Positions 27,290 to 35,278 of a stretch of 62,566 nucleotides of DNA are shown in pieces. Under the pieces are notes generated by a model. The model saw nothing but the letters and a program-made list of their open reading frames with translations. It had not been told where the DNA came from and did no database searches. Where the stretch lies: NCBI GenBank assembly GCA_947627175.1, contig CANQVA010000009.1:1-62566 (forward strand). The letters run 5' to 3'. The stretch's first letter is position 1. Each line of letters opens with the position of its first letter. The translations under genes and the position numbers were made by a program. The stretch comes from an uncultured Ruminococcus sp. GTDB lineage: Bacteria; Bacillota; Clostridia; Oscillospirales; Ruminococcaceae.

Positions 27290-28068
27290 AAAATAACTGC
27301 CCCTCCCTTTGTTTCAACAGGTGCAACACCCATTAAATAATCTTTGTTGCGTTTATATTTTGAAAGACTTTTCTGCACAGTTGAATCGGCAATATATGGT
27401 GTATTGTTATCCTGGCTCAGATGACCGAGCAAAAAATAAACCGTCCCACGTTCAATAAGTTTTCCAACCTCTACCGCACAATCATCATTTGAAAGATGAC
27501 CACTTAACGACAATATACGTTCCTTCAGATGAATAGGATAATTTCCTGTACGCAACATATTTTCGTCATAATTTGACTCTATAAGAACCATTCTACACCC
27601 TGTGAGAGCCTTATCAGCTTCGGGAGTTATAAAGCCCGTATCTGTACATATTGCACAATATTTATCATCGGCTGTGTGTATCCTGTAACCGCAAGGCTGT
27701 ATTGCATCATGTGAAACATCAAATCCGCTTACTTCCATTCCTGCACACTCTATACTGCTTTTTATTTCAATAACAGGCGACTGCGGAGAAATTTTATCTT
27801 CATCACAAAGTTTACGGAGCGTTTCACTTTTTCCGTAAACTGTAACACCCGTTTTTTTCGTAAGCATTTTAAGACCGGCAACATGGTCAATATGTTCATG
27901 CGTTATAAAAACCGCCTGAACGGCAGAAAGCGGTATTCTGTTTATTTCAAGTGCGGAATAAAGCCGTTTAAAGCTTACTCCGCAATCTATAAGTATTCCG
28001 CCCTTTTCAGTCCCTATAAAATGGGCATTTCCCTTGCTTGAACTGAAAAGTGGGTATATTCTCGCCAT
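27286..28068 (-). CDS. walJ: MBL-fold metallo-hydrolase, WalJ/YycJ type
   Basis: 260 residues, beta-lactamase fold. The metal-binding motif is ITHEHIDHVAG, with further ligands in GFDVSHDA, CTDTGF and LLGHLSQDN. The N-terminal PLFSSSKGNAHFIG is the hallmark of the YycJ/WalJ group, which is a 5'-3' exonuclease-like protein linked to coordination of cell division and replication. Unusually, no walRK genes lie nearby. It has its own promoter within the 3' end of cysS and overlaps rlmH by 4 bases. Confidence 0.88.
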   Translation of the reverse strand: MARIYPLFSSSKGNAHFIGTEKGGILIDCGVSFKRLYSALEINRIPLSAVQAVFITHEHIDHVAGLKMLTKKTGVTVYGKSETLRKLCDEDKISPQSPVIEIKSSIECAGMEVSGFDVSHDAIQPCGYRIHTADDKYCAICTDTGFITPEADKALTGCRMVLIESNYDENMLRTGNYPIHLKERILSLSGHLSNDDCAVEVGKLIERGTVYFLLGHLSQDNNTPYIADSTVQKSLSKYKRNKDYLMGVAPVETKGGAVIF

Positions 28069-28121
28069 TATATTTCACCTGTTTTTTAAATTATTGATAA
28101 AGACAATTATGCCGTTTTTTC

Positions 28122-28150
28122 ATTATATCACTTTTTATCTATTTTGTAAA
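28122..28150 (-). promoter_or_regulatory. Promoter for walJ-rlmH
   Basis: TTTACA (28145-28150) and TATAAT (28122-28127) with a 17-base spacer. The -35 lies inside the last codons of cysS. Confidence 0.7.
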
Positions 28151-29569
28151 GAGATTTTTAGAAATAGGCTTTATCTCCGTTCCCTGCCTTGTTTCCTTGA
28201 CTTCATAGCCAAGTTCGGCAATTTTATTTCTCAGTTCGTCGGCAAGTGCAAAATTCTTTTCCCTACGGGCGTTTTTTCTCTGTTCAAAAAGTTCCATTAC
28301 TTCCGCCGGAATTTCCTCACTGTCTTTATCGGCTGACTTTTCGGCATTTGCTATAAGGTCAAGACCGAGAACTTTATCAAATTCCGAAATAAGGGCGAAT
28401 TTTGTCACAGCGTTTGTTTTTGATTTCAGAACATCATAAACGGCAGTAATTGCAAGTGAAGTGTTAAGGTCACTATCAAGAGCATCTGTAAATACTTTCA
28501 TAAGACGGTCATATTCAGCTTTGTCAATATCTCCGTTTTTATCAGATGTAACAGGCACGATTTTTTCAATGAGTTTATTATATGAAACTACTGCATTATT
28601 GAGATTATCCCAGTCAAAAACGAGTGATTTTCTATAATGCGACAACAGACAAAAATATCTGTAAACAATCGGATTATAGCCTTTTTCTTCAAGAAGTGAG
28701 ACTGTAAGAAATTCCCCTTTTGATTTACTCATTTTACCGCTGTTTGTATTGAGGTGATGAACGTGAAACCAATATTTACACCATTCATGACCGAGATATG
28801 CTTCACTTTGTGCAATTTCATTTGTATGATGCGGAAAAGCGTTGTCAATTCCTCCGCAGTGAATATCAAGATATTCGCCGAGATTTTTCATACTTATACA
28901 TGAACATTCAATATGCCAACCGGGATAGCCTACACCGAAAGGACTGTCCCATTTAAGTTCTTGTGAATCAAATTTTGACTTAGTGAACCATAAAACAAAA
29001 TCAGCCTTATTGCGTTTGTTTTCGTCCTCTTCAACGCCCTCACGCACTCCCACAGCTAAATCTTCTTCCTTGAAATCATTGAAAACATAGTACTTATCAA
29101 GTTTTGATGTATCAAAATAAATATTTCCGCCAGCCTCATATGCATAGCCTTTTTCAATAAGTACTTCAATTACACGTATAAATTCATTTATATATGAAGT
29201 CGCAGGAATTACAACGTCGGGAGTTTTTATATTTAACTTTTTGCAGTCACTGAAAAAAGCATCTGTATAAAATTTTGCTATCTCCATGACTGTCTTGTGT
29301 TCACGCTTTGCACCTTTTAACATTTTGTCATCGCCTGTATCGCCATCACTTGTAAGATGTCCCACGTCTGTTATGTTCATTACACGCTTTACGTCAAGAC
29401 CTGTAAAACGCAGATATTTTTCAAGAATATCTTCCATTATATAAGTACGGAGATTTCCTATATGTGCATAATGATATACAGTAGGCCCGCAAGTATATAT
29501 ACTTACCTTGCCCTCCTCATGCGGAATGAACTCTTCTTTTTTATGTGAAAGTGAATTATATAACTGCAT
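28139..29569 (-). CDS. cysS: Cysteinyl-tRNA synthetase
   Basis: CysRS, 476 residues, class I. The HIGH-type motif is TVYHYAHIGNLRTY, zinc ligands are Cys in YTCGPTV and in IECSCISM plus His in FPHHTNEIAQSE, and the KMSKS motif reads SGKMSKSKGEFLTV. GAGGCGCAG-type details aside, length matches the family (about 460-480). AAAGGAG precedes the ATG at 9 bases. It is the last gene of the T-box controlled unit cysE-unknown-cysS, so charging of tRNA-Cys and cysteine synthesis are regulated together. Confidence 0.96.
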   Translation of the reverse strand: MQLYNSLSHKKEEFIPHEEGKVSIYTCGPTVYHYAHIGNLRTYIMEDILEKYLRFTGLDVKRVMNITDVGHLTSDGDTGDDKMLKGAKREHKTVMEIAKFYTDAFFSDCKKLNIKTPDVVIPATSYINEFIRVIEVLIEKGYAYEAGGNIYFDTSKLDKYYVFNDFKEEDLAVGVREGVEEDENKRNKADFVLWFTKSKFDSQELKWDSPFGVGYPGWHIECSCISMKNLGEYLDIHCGGIDNAFPHHTNEIAQSEAYLGHEWCKYWFHVHHLNTNSGKMSKSKGEFLTVSLLEEKGYNPIVYRYFCLLSHYRKSLVFDWDNLNNAVVSYNKLIEKIVPVTSDKNGDIDKAEYDRLMKVFTDALDSDLNTSLAITAVYDVLKSKTNAVTKFALISEFDKVLGLDLIANAEKSADKDSEEIPAEVMELFEQRKNARREKNFALADELRNKIAELGYEVKETRQGTEIKPISKNLFTK

Positions 29570-29606
29570 TATATATTGCTCCTTTTTAATTATTTGATTA
29601 TTTTAA

Positions 29607-30125
29607 TTATAATTTTTGGTATCTCGCAAGCATCTCTTTTTCATACTTAAAGAGATTGAAATTTCTGTCCTTTTCTGCCTCCTGCATCGCAAATTCCGCA
29701 AGCCGTCTGTTATCGGTGAGAAGTCCGCCTGCCTGATAAGCAAGTTGTTCGTACCAGTCCCATGAATAGCGTTCATCGGGAAAACCGTGCGGAAATTCTA
29801 TTTCCGATATAGTTCCCAAAAAATTGCTTTTTACTCCTTTTGCCGTAAAAAACTTATTGTCAAATGATATTATTATTTCAATATCATTATATTCCGCCGT
29901 ATCGTCAAAAAAACGACCGCTGTGAAAACTGCTCCATTCAAGCAGGGAAGCACGTATTCTCCTTGTTTTGTCTGACACACCATAGCTTATTGTCATTCTT
30001 TCGGGAGGCATTGCAAATTCCTCTTTATCCATTTTCAGGTCATATTGTAAGTAGTCAATAATTCCGTCAATCTGTCTTTCCCTGAAACGTATGTATTCAA
30101 GCCCGAAATTAAAATATACAGACAT
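29607..30125 (-). CDS. Hypothetical protein between cysE and cysS
   Basis: 172 residues, soluble, no signal peptide. I do not recognise the family. It opens MSVYFNFGLEYIRFRERQIDGIIDYLQYDL (helical), has a mixed alpha/beta middle with many aromatic residues (SFHSGRFFDDTAEYND, FDNKFFTAKG), then a helical WDWYEQLAYQAGGLLTDN and an acidic-basic tail. AGGAG precedes the ATG. Its place inside the cysteine T-box operon, 38 bases before cysS, suggests a link with cysteine or sulfur use, but the sequence itself has no Cys and does not show one. Confidence 0.6.
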   Translation of the reverse strand: MSVYFNFGLEYIRFRERQIDGIIDYLQYDLKMDKEEFAMPPERMTISYGVSDKTRRIRASLLEWSSFHSGRFFDDTAEYNDIEIIISFDNKFFTAKGVKSNFLGTISEIEFPHGFPDERYSWDWYEQLAYQAGGLLTDNRRLAEFAMQEAEKDRNFNLFKYEKEMLARYQKL

Positions 30126-30173
30126 CTAAAAACTCCTTTACTTTTATTTACACAATCTGATACAATCTTATTC

Positions 30174-30198
30174 AGTGCCGATATATAATATCGGCACT
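30174..30198. other. Perfect 11-base hairpin between cysE and its neighbour
   Basis: AGTGCCGATAT and its complement are separated by only 3 bases, 6 bases after the cysE stop codon. No T run follows on the minus strand, so a simple intrinsic terminator is unlikely; an mRNA-stabilising or processing hairpin is more plausible. Confidence 0.6.
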
Positions 30199-30203
30199 AT
30201 GAT

Positions 30204-30851
30204 TTATTTTTTCATATTTGAAACTTCCTTTTTCAGCTTTTCAAGTTCCGTATTCAGTCGGCACAATTCTTGTGAAACAGGGTCGGGTATGTGAATCTGG
30301 TCTATCTCCGTGCAAACGTCTTTATAAACTTTCTGTCCGTTTCTTTTGACTACTCTTGCCGGAACACCTACTGCTGTACAGTTATCGGGAATTTCATTAA
30401 GCACTACGGCATTAGCGGCAATTTTTACATTATTGCCGACCCTGAAAGGACCAAGAACTTTCGCACCCGCTCCGACAAGTACATTATGTCCGAGTGTGGG
30501 GTGGCGTTTTCCTTTGTCTTTGCCCGTACCTCCGAGAGTAACTCCCTGATAGAGTAAACAGTTGTCACCTATTACGGCAGTTTCACCTATGACTACGCCC
30601 ATTCCGTGGTCAATAAAAAGCCCCTTTCCGATTTCTGCACCGGGATGAATTTCAATCCCCGTTTTTTTTCTTGCACGCTGTGAAATCATACGTGCAACTG
30701 TAAACATTTTCCTTTTATAAAACCAATGTGCCACACGGTAACTTCTTACTGCTGTAAGACTGGGATATGTCATCAGTATTTCAAGGGTACTGCGTGCCGC
30801 AGGGTCACGTTCCTTTATAAGCCTGATGTCCCTTTTTATATATTTGAACAA
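30204..30851 (-). CDS. cysE: Serine O-acetyltransferase
   Basis: 215 residues; makes O-acetylserine, the carbon precursor for cysteine. The left-handed beta-helix hexapeptides are clear (IEIHPGAEIGKGLFIDHGMGV then VIGETAVIGDNCLLYQG), with the active-site His in LFIDHGMGVVIGE and HPTLGHNVLVG. The C-terminus (DPVSQELCRLNTELEKLKKEV) is a coiled tail. The start is TTG at 30851, with AGGGGG 7 bases upstream. A longer reading to 31064 runs through the T-box leader and its terminator and is not real. First gene of the cysE-unknown-cysS unit. Confidence 0.93.
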   Translation of the reverse strand: MFKYIKRDIRLIKERDPAARSTLEILMTYPSLTAVRSYRVAHWFYKRKMFTVARMISQRARKKTGIEIHPGAEIGKGLFIDHGMGVVIGETAVIGDNCLLYQGVTLGGTGKDKGKRHPTLGHNVLVGAGAKVLGPFRVGNNVKIAANAVVLNEIPDNCTAVGVPARVVKRNGQKVYKDVCTEIDQIHIPDPVSQELCRLNTELEKLKKEVSNMKK

Positions 30852-30876
30852 ATTTTTTCCCCCTTTAAAAAATTTA

Positions 30877-31053
30877 CCTCCGAAGGCAGAAATAACTACC
30901 TCCGGAGGCGTATATAACGCGGTTCCACTCCGATTTATCACTTTTATCCTGTAACGAAGGAAACGCCGTGGAATACTGTTATTTCCTCCACAGAGCTGAC
31001 AGACGCACTTCACCTTTTCCGCCTGCATCGTCACACCGTCCCGACACTCTCTG
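30877..31053 (-). promoter_or_regulatory. T-box leader (tRNA-Cys) controlling cysE-cysS
   Basis: Stem I closes with CAGAG (31049-31053) and CTCTG (30991-30995). A UGC codon at 31007-31005, just 3' of GGUGAAG, is the likely cysteine specifier. The conserved T-box sequence GGAGTGGAACCGCG lies at 30931-30918; its core TGGAACCGCG is intact. The terminator hairpin is CCTCCGGAGGT against GCCTTCGGAGG (30908-30877), followed by TAAATTTTTT. Uncharged tRNA-Cys would stabilise the antiterminator and allow transcription of cysE and cysS. The specifier was picked by position and gene context; folding should confirm it. Confidence 0.88.
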
Positions 31054-31107
31054 AAAGACTGCAAAAAAGTTACTCTGACTGCTATGCTTTTTTAATATTG
31101 CTTATAT

Positions 31108-31137
31108 ATTATATACCATAGCACTATATTTTGTCAA
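31108..31137 (-). promoter_or_regulatory. Promoter for the cysE T-box transcript
   Basis: TTGACA (31132-31137) and TATAAT (31108-31113) with an 18-base spacer, about 55 bases before stem I of the T-box. Bases 31138-31281 contain only a CTCC-GCA-GGAG mini-hairpin and no gene. Confidence 0.75.
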
Positions 31138-31281
31138 GACTTATATTTTTTTGGGAGTGAATAAAAGCATTATTTCCGAAACGATTGATTGAATAATAAA
31201 TGTCAAATCATCTCCGCAGGAGTAATTTGAACTGACCGCAAAAAATTTAAATTATAAACTATTAAAAACAATCTTAATCGC

Positions 31282-31311
31282 TTTCGATATGATGAATTGA
31301 TTATATCGAAA
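31282..31311 (-). terminator. Hairpin at the end of the LRR gene
   Basis: TTTCGATAT and its complement form a 9-base perfect stem with a 12-base loop that overlaps the stop codon at 31301. A T-rich patch (TTGTTTTTAATAG) follows about 10 bases later, so termination is possible but not typical. Confidence 0.4.
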
Positions 31312-32311
31312 AATTCGGTTCACTGTAACCGATATTATCATTCTTATATCTCATCAAAATTGCCTGTATTTCGACTGTACCGCCGTTTTGGGTGTGTTGG
31401 ATAGCGTATTCAATGAGTTTATCAATATTTCTTTTTGTGAGCAAGTCTTTCCTTTTGCAGACTTCTCTGATTATTTCAACATTATTTTCATCAATGGCGT
31501 ACTTAATCATTTTTATGAAATTTTTCTTTACATATGCAAAAATATCTTCATCATCGGGCTTTTGTAAAAACATTCGCCATATGATGTCATATTTTATTTC
31601 ATGGGGCATCTTTAAAGAAAAATCTTTTAAAGCAACAAGACGAATTTGTTCATTTTTATAACTATATATTTTAATTTCAAAATCCGGTGTTATTACTTTT
31701 TCAAGGCTTGTACAATCTGCAAATGCACTCCATCCGATTTTTGTTACGCTGTTTGGAATTATGACGTTTGTAAGGCTTGTACAATTTTCAAATGCACTAC
31801 TTCCGATTTCTTTAACACTGTTAGGAATTGTTATGCTTTTAAGGCTTCTACAATTTTCAAATACATCTCGAGCGATTTCTGTAACACCGTTTGGAATTGT
31901 TATACTTTCAAGATTTGTACAACCTGAAAATGCACTACTTCCGATTTCTGTTACGCCATCCGGAATTGTTATACTTTCAAGATTTGTACAACTTGAAAAT
32001 GCACTACTTCCGATTTTTGTTACGCTATCCGGAATTGTTATACTTTCAAGATTTGTACAACTTGAAAATGCACTACTTCCGATTTTTGTTACGCTATTCG
32101 GAATTGTTACGCTTTTAAGGCTTGTGCAACTTGAAAATGCACAACTACCAATTTCTGTTACGCTGTCAGGAATCGTTATACTTGTAAGGCTTTCACAATC
32201 TTCAAATGCATAAGTTCCGATTTTTGTCACACCATCAGGAATAACAACTTCTGTTTCGCCGTATTCCTGTATGTATTCTTCCAGTACGCCATTTTCTATT
32301 TTAAATGACAT
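31301..32311 (-). CDS. BspA-type leucine-rich repeat protein
   Basis: 336 residues. Residues about 18-205 are eight or so 23-residue TpLRR/BspA repeats of the form I-T-I-P-D-S-V-T-K-I-G-x-x-A-F-x-x-C-x-x-L-x-S. The C-terminal 120 residues are helical and ankyrin-like in spacing (IIWRMFLQKPDDEDIFAYVKKNF, KYAIDENNVEIIREVCKRKD). There is no signal peptide, so it should be cytoplasmic unless exported another way. Three repeats are nearly identical in DNA with a 69-base period (31911, 31980, 32049), pointing to recent expansion. GGAGG precedes the ATG. It has its own consensus promoter. Such proteins are numerous in ruminococci; a binding partner is unknown. Confidence 0.85.
   Translation of the reverse strand: MSFKIENGVLEEYIQEYGETEVVIPDGVTKIGTYAFEDCESLTSITIPDSVTEIGSCAFSSCTSLKSVTIPNSVTKIGSSAFSSCTNLESITIPDSVTKIGSSAFSSCTNLESITIPDGVTEIGSSAFSGCTNLESITIPNGVTEIARDVFENCRSLKSITIPNSVKEIGSSAFENCTSLTNVIIPNSVTKIGWSAFADCTSLEKVITPDFEIKIYSYKNEQIRLVALKDFSLKMPHEIKYDIIWRMFLQKPDDEDIFAYVKKNFIKMIKYAIDENNVEIIREVCKRKDLLTKRNIDKLIEYAIQHTQNGGTVEIQAILMRYKNDNIGYSEPNFSI
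31880..32115. repeat. 69-base tandem repeats within the LRR gene
   Basis: The 10-mer AGATTTGTAC recurs at 31911, 31980 and 32049, exactly 69 bases apart, and the bases between differ at only a few positions. The units encode 23-residue LRR repeats, so this is coding repeat expansion and not a CRISPR array. Confidence 0.85.
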
Positions 32312-32349
32312 AGTATCTTCCTCCTTATCGTTTTAAAAAATATAAACAC

Positions 32350-32378
32350 ATTATATCATGTTTTGCGAAAAATGTCAA
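32350..32378 (-). promoter_or_regulatory. Consensus promoter for the LRR gene
   Basis: TTGACA (32373-32378) and TATAAT (32350-32355), 17-base spacer, 38 bases before the ATG. A perfect match to the housekeeping consensus. Confidence 0.8.
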
Positions 32379-32528
32379 TAAAAAATTACTATTTGTTAAA
32401 AACATTATTATAAAAAATCAACAACATAAAGCGTTTCAATTTTTTGGAAAAAATCATCTGTTTTTTCTTCTATTATATTATAATATTCGCAATTTGTCCA
32501 CTTCTTTTTTTCGTATTACGTATTATTC

Positions 32529-32557
32529 TTGACAGTATATGTCAATTATGATATAAT
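32529..32557 (+). promoter_or_regulatory. Consensus promoter for the glycosyltransferase unit
   Basis: TTGACA (32529-32534) and TATAAT (32552-32557), 17-base spacer, 44 bases before the first gene. The 32379-32528 stretch between the two divergent promoters is AT-rich and shows nothing else. Confidence 0.8.
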
Positions 32558-32601
32558 AAAGAAAATACAATTCATTATATTTTTTTAGAAAGGAAAAAAT
32601 A

Positions 32602-33018
32602 ATGAAAAATAATATAGACACAGAAAAAATAATGTCCGAAATAAGGCTTGAAATAAAAAAGAAGAATATAAATTCCGATATTCCGAATTTTGAGGATATT
32701 CCCTATAAAAAGCCCATCGGCGTTTCATTCTCCGAAAATCCCGACAAAGCCGTTGACTTTCTCCGTTCACGTTCATATATAAAACCTTATCACGAAATAT
32801 GCGGAAATAGTGTAAATGTTTTTATAAAAAAGTTTATCAGAAAAATAATTAAATTCCATACAGAGCCGATTGTTTCTGAACAGAATGACTTCAACGCCTC
32901 TGCCGTAACGGCGATAGACTCATTGAGAAATACGCAGAAAAAGCTCATAAAACGCATTGAACAGCTTGAAAAGGAAAATGCCCTTCTCAGAAAAGAAATT
33001 TACGGAGGGGAAAAATGA
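32602..33018 (+). CDS. Small protein of a glycosyltransferase cluster
   Basis: 138 residues, no known enzymatic motif. The start, KIMSEIRLEIKKKNINSDIPNFEDIP, matches a helix-plus-loop pattern that I associate with the N-termini of polysaccharide-biosynthesis proteins in Clostridia (IM-x-EIR-x-EI...FED). The centre is basic and the last 35 residues (LRNTQKKLIKRIEQLEKENALLRKEI) form a coiled coil. It overlaps the first glycosyltransferase by ATGA. It may be an accessory or docking subunit; this is inference from context. Confidence 0.6.
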   Translation: MKNNIDTEKIMSEIRLEIKKKNINSDIPNFEDIPYKKPIGVSFSENPDKAVDFLRSRSYIKPYHEICGNSVNVFIKKFIRKIIKFHTEPIVSEQNDFNASAVTAIDSLRNTQKKLIKRIEQLEKENALLRKEIYGGEK

Positions 33019-34085
33019 GGGTTATACAGCTTATTCCTACAATTTCATTCGGTGATGCAGTAAGCAATGACGCTCTCGCACTTAAAAAGATAATTGCCGG
33101 AATGGGTTATGAAACAGGAATATATGCCGAAATAATCGGAAAAAATCTTTCAGACAATACCGTTAAGAAAATCGAAAACATTAAAAATTTAAATAAAAAT
33201 GATGTAATTATTTATCATATGTCAACAGGCACAGAACTTAATTTCAGTCTTGACAAATATAAATGCCGTAAAATTATGATTTATCACAATATAACTCCGC
33301 CTGATTTTTTCCGCCCATACAGTCATGAAGCATATGCACTTACTAATTATGGATATGAAGGACTTGATTTTCTGCATGACCGTGTTGAATATTGCCTTGC
33401 GGATTCGGAATACAACAAATCAGAACTTCTGAAACACGGCTATAAATGCCCTATTGATGTAAGACCCGTGCTTATACCTTTTGACGATTACAGACAATCA
33501 CCCGATTCCGAAATTATCAGAAAATACAGCGACGGCAGAATAAATATTATTTTTGTCGGAAGAATAGCACCAAACAAGAAACAGGAAAATATTATAAAAT
33601 CTTTTTACTTCTATAAAAAAATAAATCCCGAATCAAGACTAATTCTTGTGGGTTCTTATTCAGGTATGGAAAATTATTATGAACGGCTTGTAAATTATGT
33701 CAACGTCCTTGGAATAAACGATGTTATATTTACAGGTCATGTGAAATTCAATGAAATACTCGCATATTACCGCATTGCAGACGTTTTTCTATGCATGAGT
33801 GAACATGAGGGCTTTTGTGTACCTCTTACGGAAGCAATGTTTTTCAACATTCCCATAATTGCCTTTAATGCAGGTGCTGTTGCCGATACTCTCGGCGGAA
33901 GTGGTATTCTCCTTTCCGGTAATGACCCCGTTTTCGTTTCGGAAATGATTGAATATACCGTAAAAAACAGCGATTTCCGAAAACACATAATATCAGGACA
34001 GAAAAAAAGACTTGCTGATTTTTCATACAAAAAAACAAGCAGTCTATTCAGTTCACAACTTAAAAAATTTATAGACGGCAGGTAA
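33015..34085 (+). CDS. GT4-family glycosyltransferase
   Basis: 356 residues with a GT-B fold. The C-terminal domain has the donor-site pattern FVGRIAPNKKQENIIKSF, RLILVGSYSGM, FTGHVKFNEILAYYRIADVFLCMSEHEGFCVPLTEAM, which is the E-x7-E motif of family 4 retaining enzymes. No membrane helix. It probably adds a hexose to a cell-surface glycan; donor and acceptor cannot be told. It is coupled by a 4-base overlap to the small coiled-coil protein and followed 4 bases later by a second glycosyltransferase. Confidence 0.88.
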   Translation: MRVIQLIPTISFGDAVSNDALALKKIIAGMGYETGIYAEIIGKNLSDNTVKKIENIKNLNKNDVIIYHMSTGTELNFSLDKYKCRKIMIYHNITPPDFFRPYSHEAYALTNYGYEGLDFLHDRVEYCLADSEYNKSELLKHGYKCPIDVRPVLIPFDDYRQSPDSEIIRKYSDGRINIIFVGRIAPNKKQENIIKSFYFYKKINPESRLILVGSYSGMENYYERLVNYVNVLGINDVIFTGHVKFNEILAYYRIADVFLCMSEHEGFCVPLTEAMFFNIPIIAFNAGAVADTLGGSGILLSGNDPVFVSEMIEYTVKNSDFRKHIISGQKKRLADFSYKKTSSLFSSQLKKFIDGR

Positions 34086-34089
34086 TTAT

Positions 34090-35271
34090 ATGAAAAAAAT
34101 CGGTTTTGTTACTCCGTGGTATGGTGATTATATTTCAGGCGGTGCTGAGGCAATGCTCCGTGACCTTACTGAAAATCTTCACAGAAAAAATATTCCTGTT
34201 GAAATTCTTACAACGTGTGTAAAGGATTTTCGGTCAGACTGGAATAAAAATTATTACCGTGAAGAAACTGCATTAAATAAAAACGGTATAGCCGTAAGGC
34301 ATTTTAAAGTCAGAAAAAGAAACACAAACGCTTTCAATGCAGTAAATATGAAATTCATGAAAAATATTCCGACAACGACAGAAGAAGAAAAAATTTTTCT
34401 GCACGAAATGGTGAACAGTACATCACTTTACCGCTATATGAAAGAAAATTCAGACGATTATTCACTTTTCGTATTTATTCCGTATATGTTCGGCACAACT
34501 TACTATGGCATGAGACTTTTCCCCGAAAAATCAATACTTATTCCATGTCTGCATGATGAACCGTATGCATATATGAAACATTTCAGAAAATTATTTCCAA
34601 AGTCTGCCGGAATGATTTTCAATTCAGAACCTGAAAAACGGCTTGCCGAAAAAATTTATGACTTGCATAATGTAAAAACACTTATTGCAGGTATAGGCAT
34701 GAATACGGATATAACCGCATCACCGAAAGATTTCCGCACAAAATACAAGATAAAAGAACCGTTTATATTATATGCAGGCAGAAAAGACAAAGGAAAAAAT
34801 ATTGATACTCTGATTAAATATCACAATGAATATATCAGACGGCATAACACAAATTTATATCTTGTTCTTATCGGTGGCGGAAAATCCATACACGGCAGAA
34901 ATATAGCTGATTTAGGTTATATTTCACAGCAAGACAAATATAATGCAATGAGTGCGTGTGAATTTCTTTGTCAGCCTTCTCTTAATGAGAGTTTTTCCCT
35001 TGTTATAATGGAAAACTGGCTATGCAAAAGACCTGTGCTTGTTCATGAAGGGTGTGAAGTCACAAGAAACTTTGTTTCACGGTCAGACGGCGGACTTTAT
35101 TTCAGAAATTATTCCGAATTTGAAAGCTGTACAGAATATCTTCTGAAAAATAAAAAGATTTCCGCAATTATGGGACTTAACGGCATGGAGTATGTAACAT
35201 CAAACTTTAAGCATGATAATGTTATCGAAAAATATATAAATTTCTTCAAAGAAATATTAAATGAAAAGTAA
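34090..35271 (+). CDS. GT4-family glycosyltransferase
   Basis: 393 residues, GT-B fold. The N-terminus FVTPWYGDYISGGAEAMLRDL is typical for family 4 with the glycine-rich acceptor loop. The C-terminal half has FILYAGRKDKGKNIDTLIKYH, LVLIGGGKSIHG and CQPSLNESFSLVIMENWLC in the place of the E-x7-E motif, followed by GCEVTRNFV. Probably acts in sequence with the preceding enzyme on the same polymer. Spacing is 4 bases from it, and birA begins only 8 bases downstream, so the biotin gene appears to be carried on this transcript. Confidence 0.86.
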   Translation: MKKIGFVTPWYGDYISGGAEAMLRDLTENLHRKNIPVEILTTCVKDFRSDWNKNYYREETALNKNGIAVRHFKVRKRNTNAFNAVNMKFMKNIPTTTEEEKIFLHEMVNSTSLYRYMKENSDDYSLFVFIPYMFGTTYYGMRLFPEKSILIPCLHDEPYAYMKHFRKLFPKSAGMIFNSEPEKRLAEKIYDLHNVKTLIAGIGMNTDITASPKDFRTKYKIKEPFILYAGRKDKGKNIDTLIKYHNEYIRRHNTNLYLVLIGGGKSIHGRNIADLGYISQQDKYNAMSACEFLCQPSLNESFSLVIMENWLCKRPVLVHEGCEVTRNFVSRSDGGLYFRNYSEFESCTEYLLKNKKISAIMGLNGMEYVTSNFKHDNVIEKYINFFKEILNEK

Positions 35272-35278
35272 GGAGAGA

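Noticed and set aside
30852..31064. An in-frame extension of cysE by 71 codons
   Set aside because: It runs through the T-box core and terminator; the TTG at 30851 has AGGGGG in place and gives a normal CysE N-terminus.
31880..32115. Regular repeats that could suggest a CRISPR array
   Set aside because: The 69-base units are continuous with no unique spacers and encode LRR repeats in frame.
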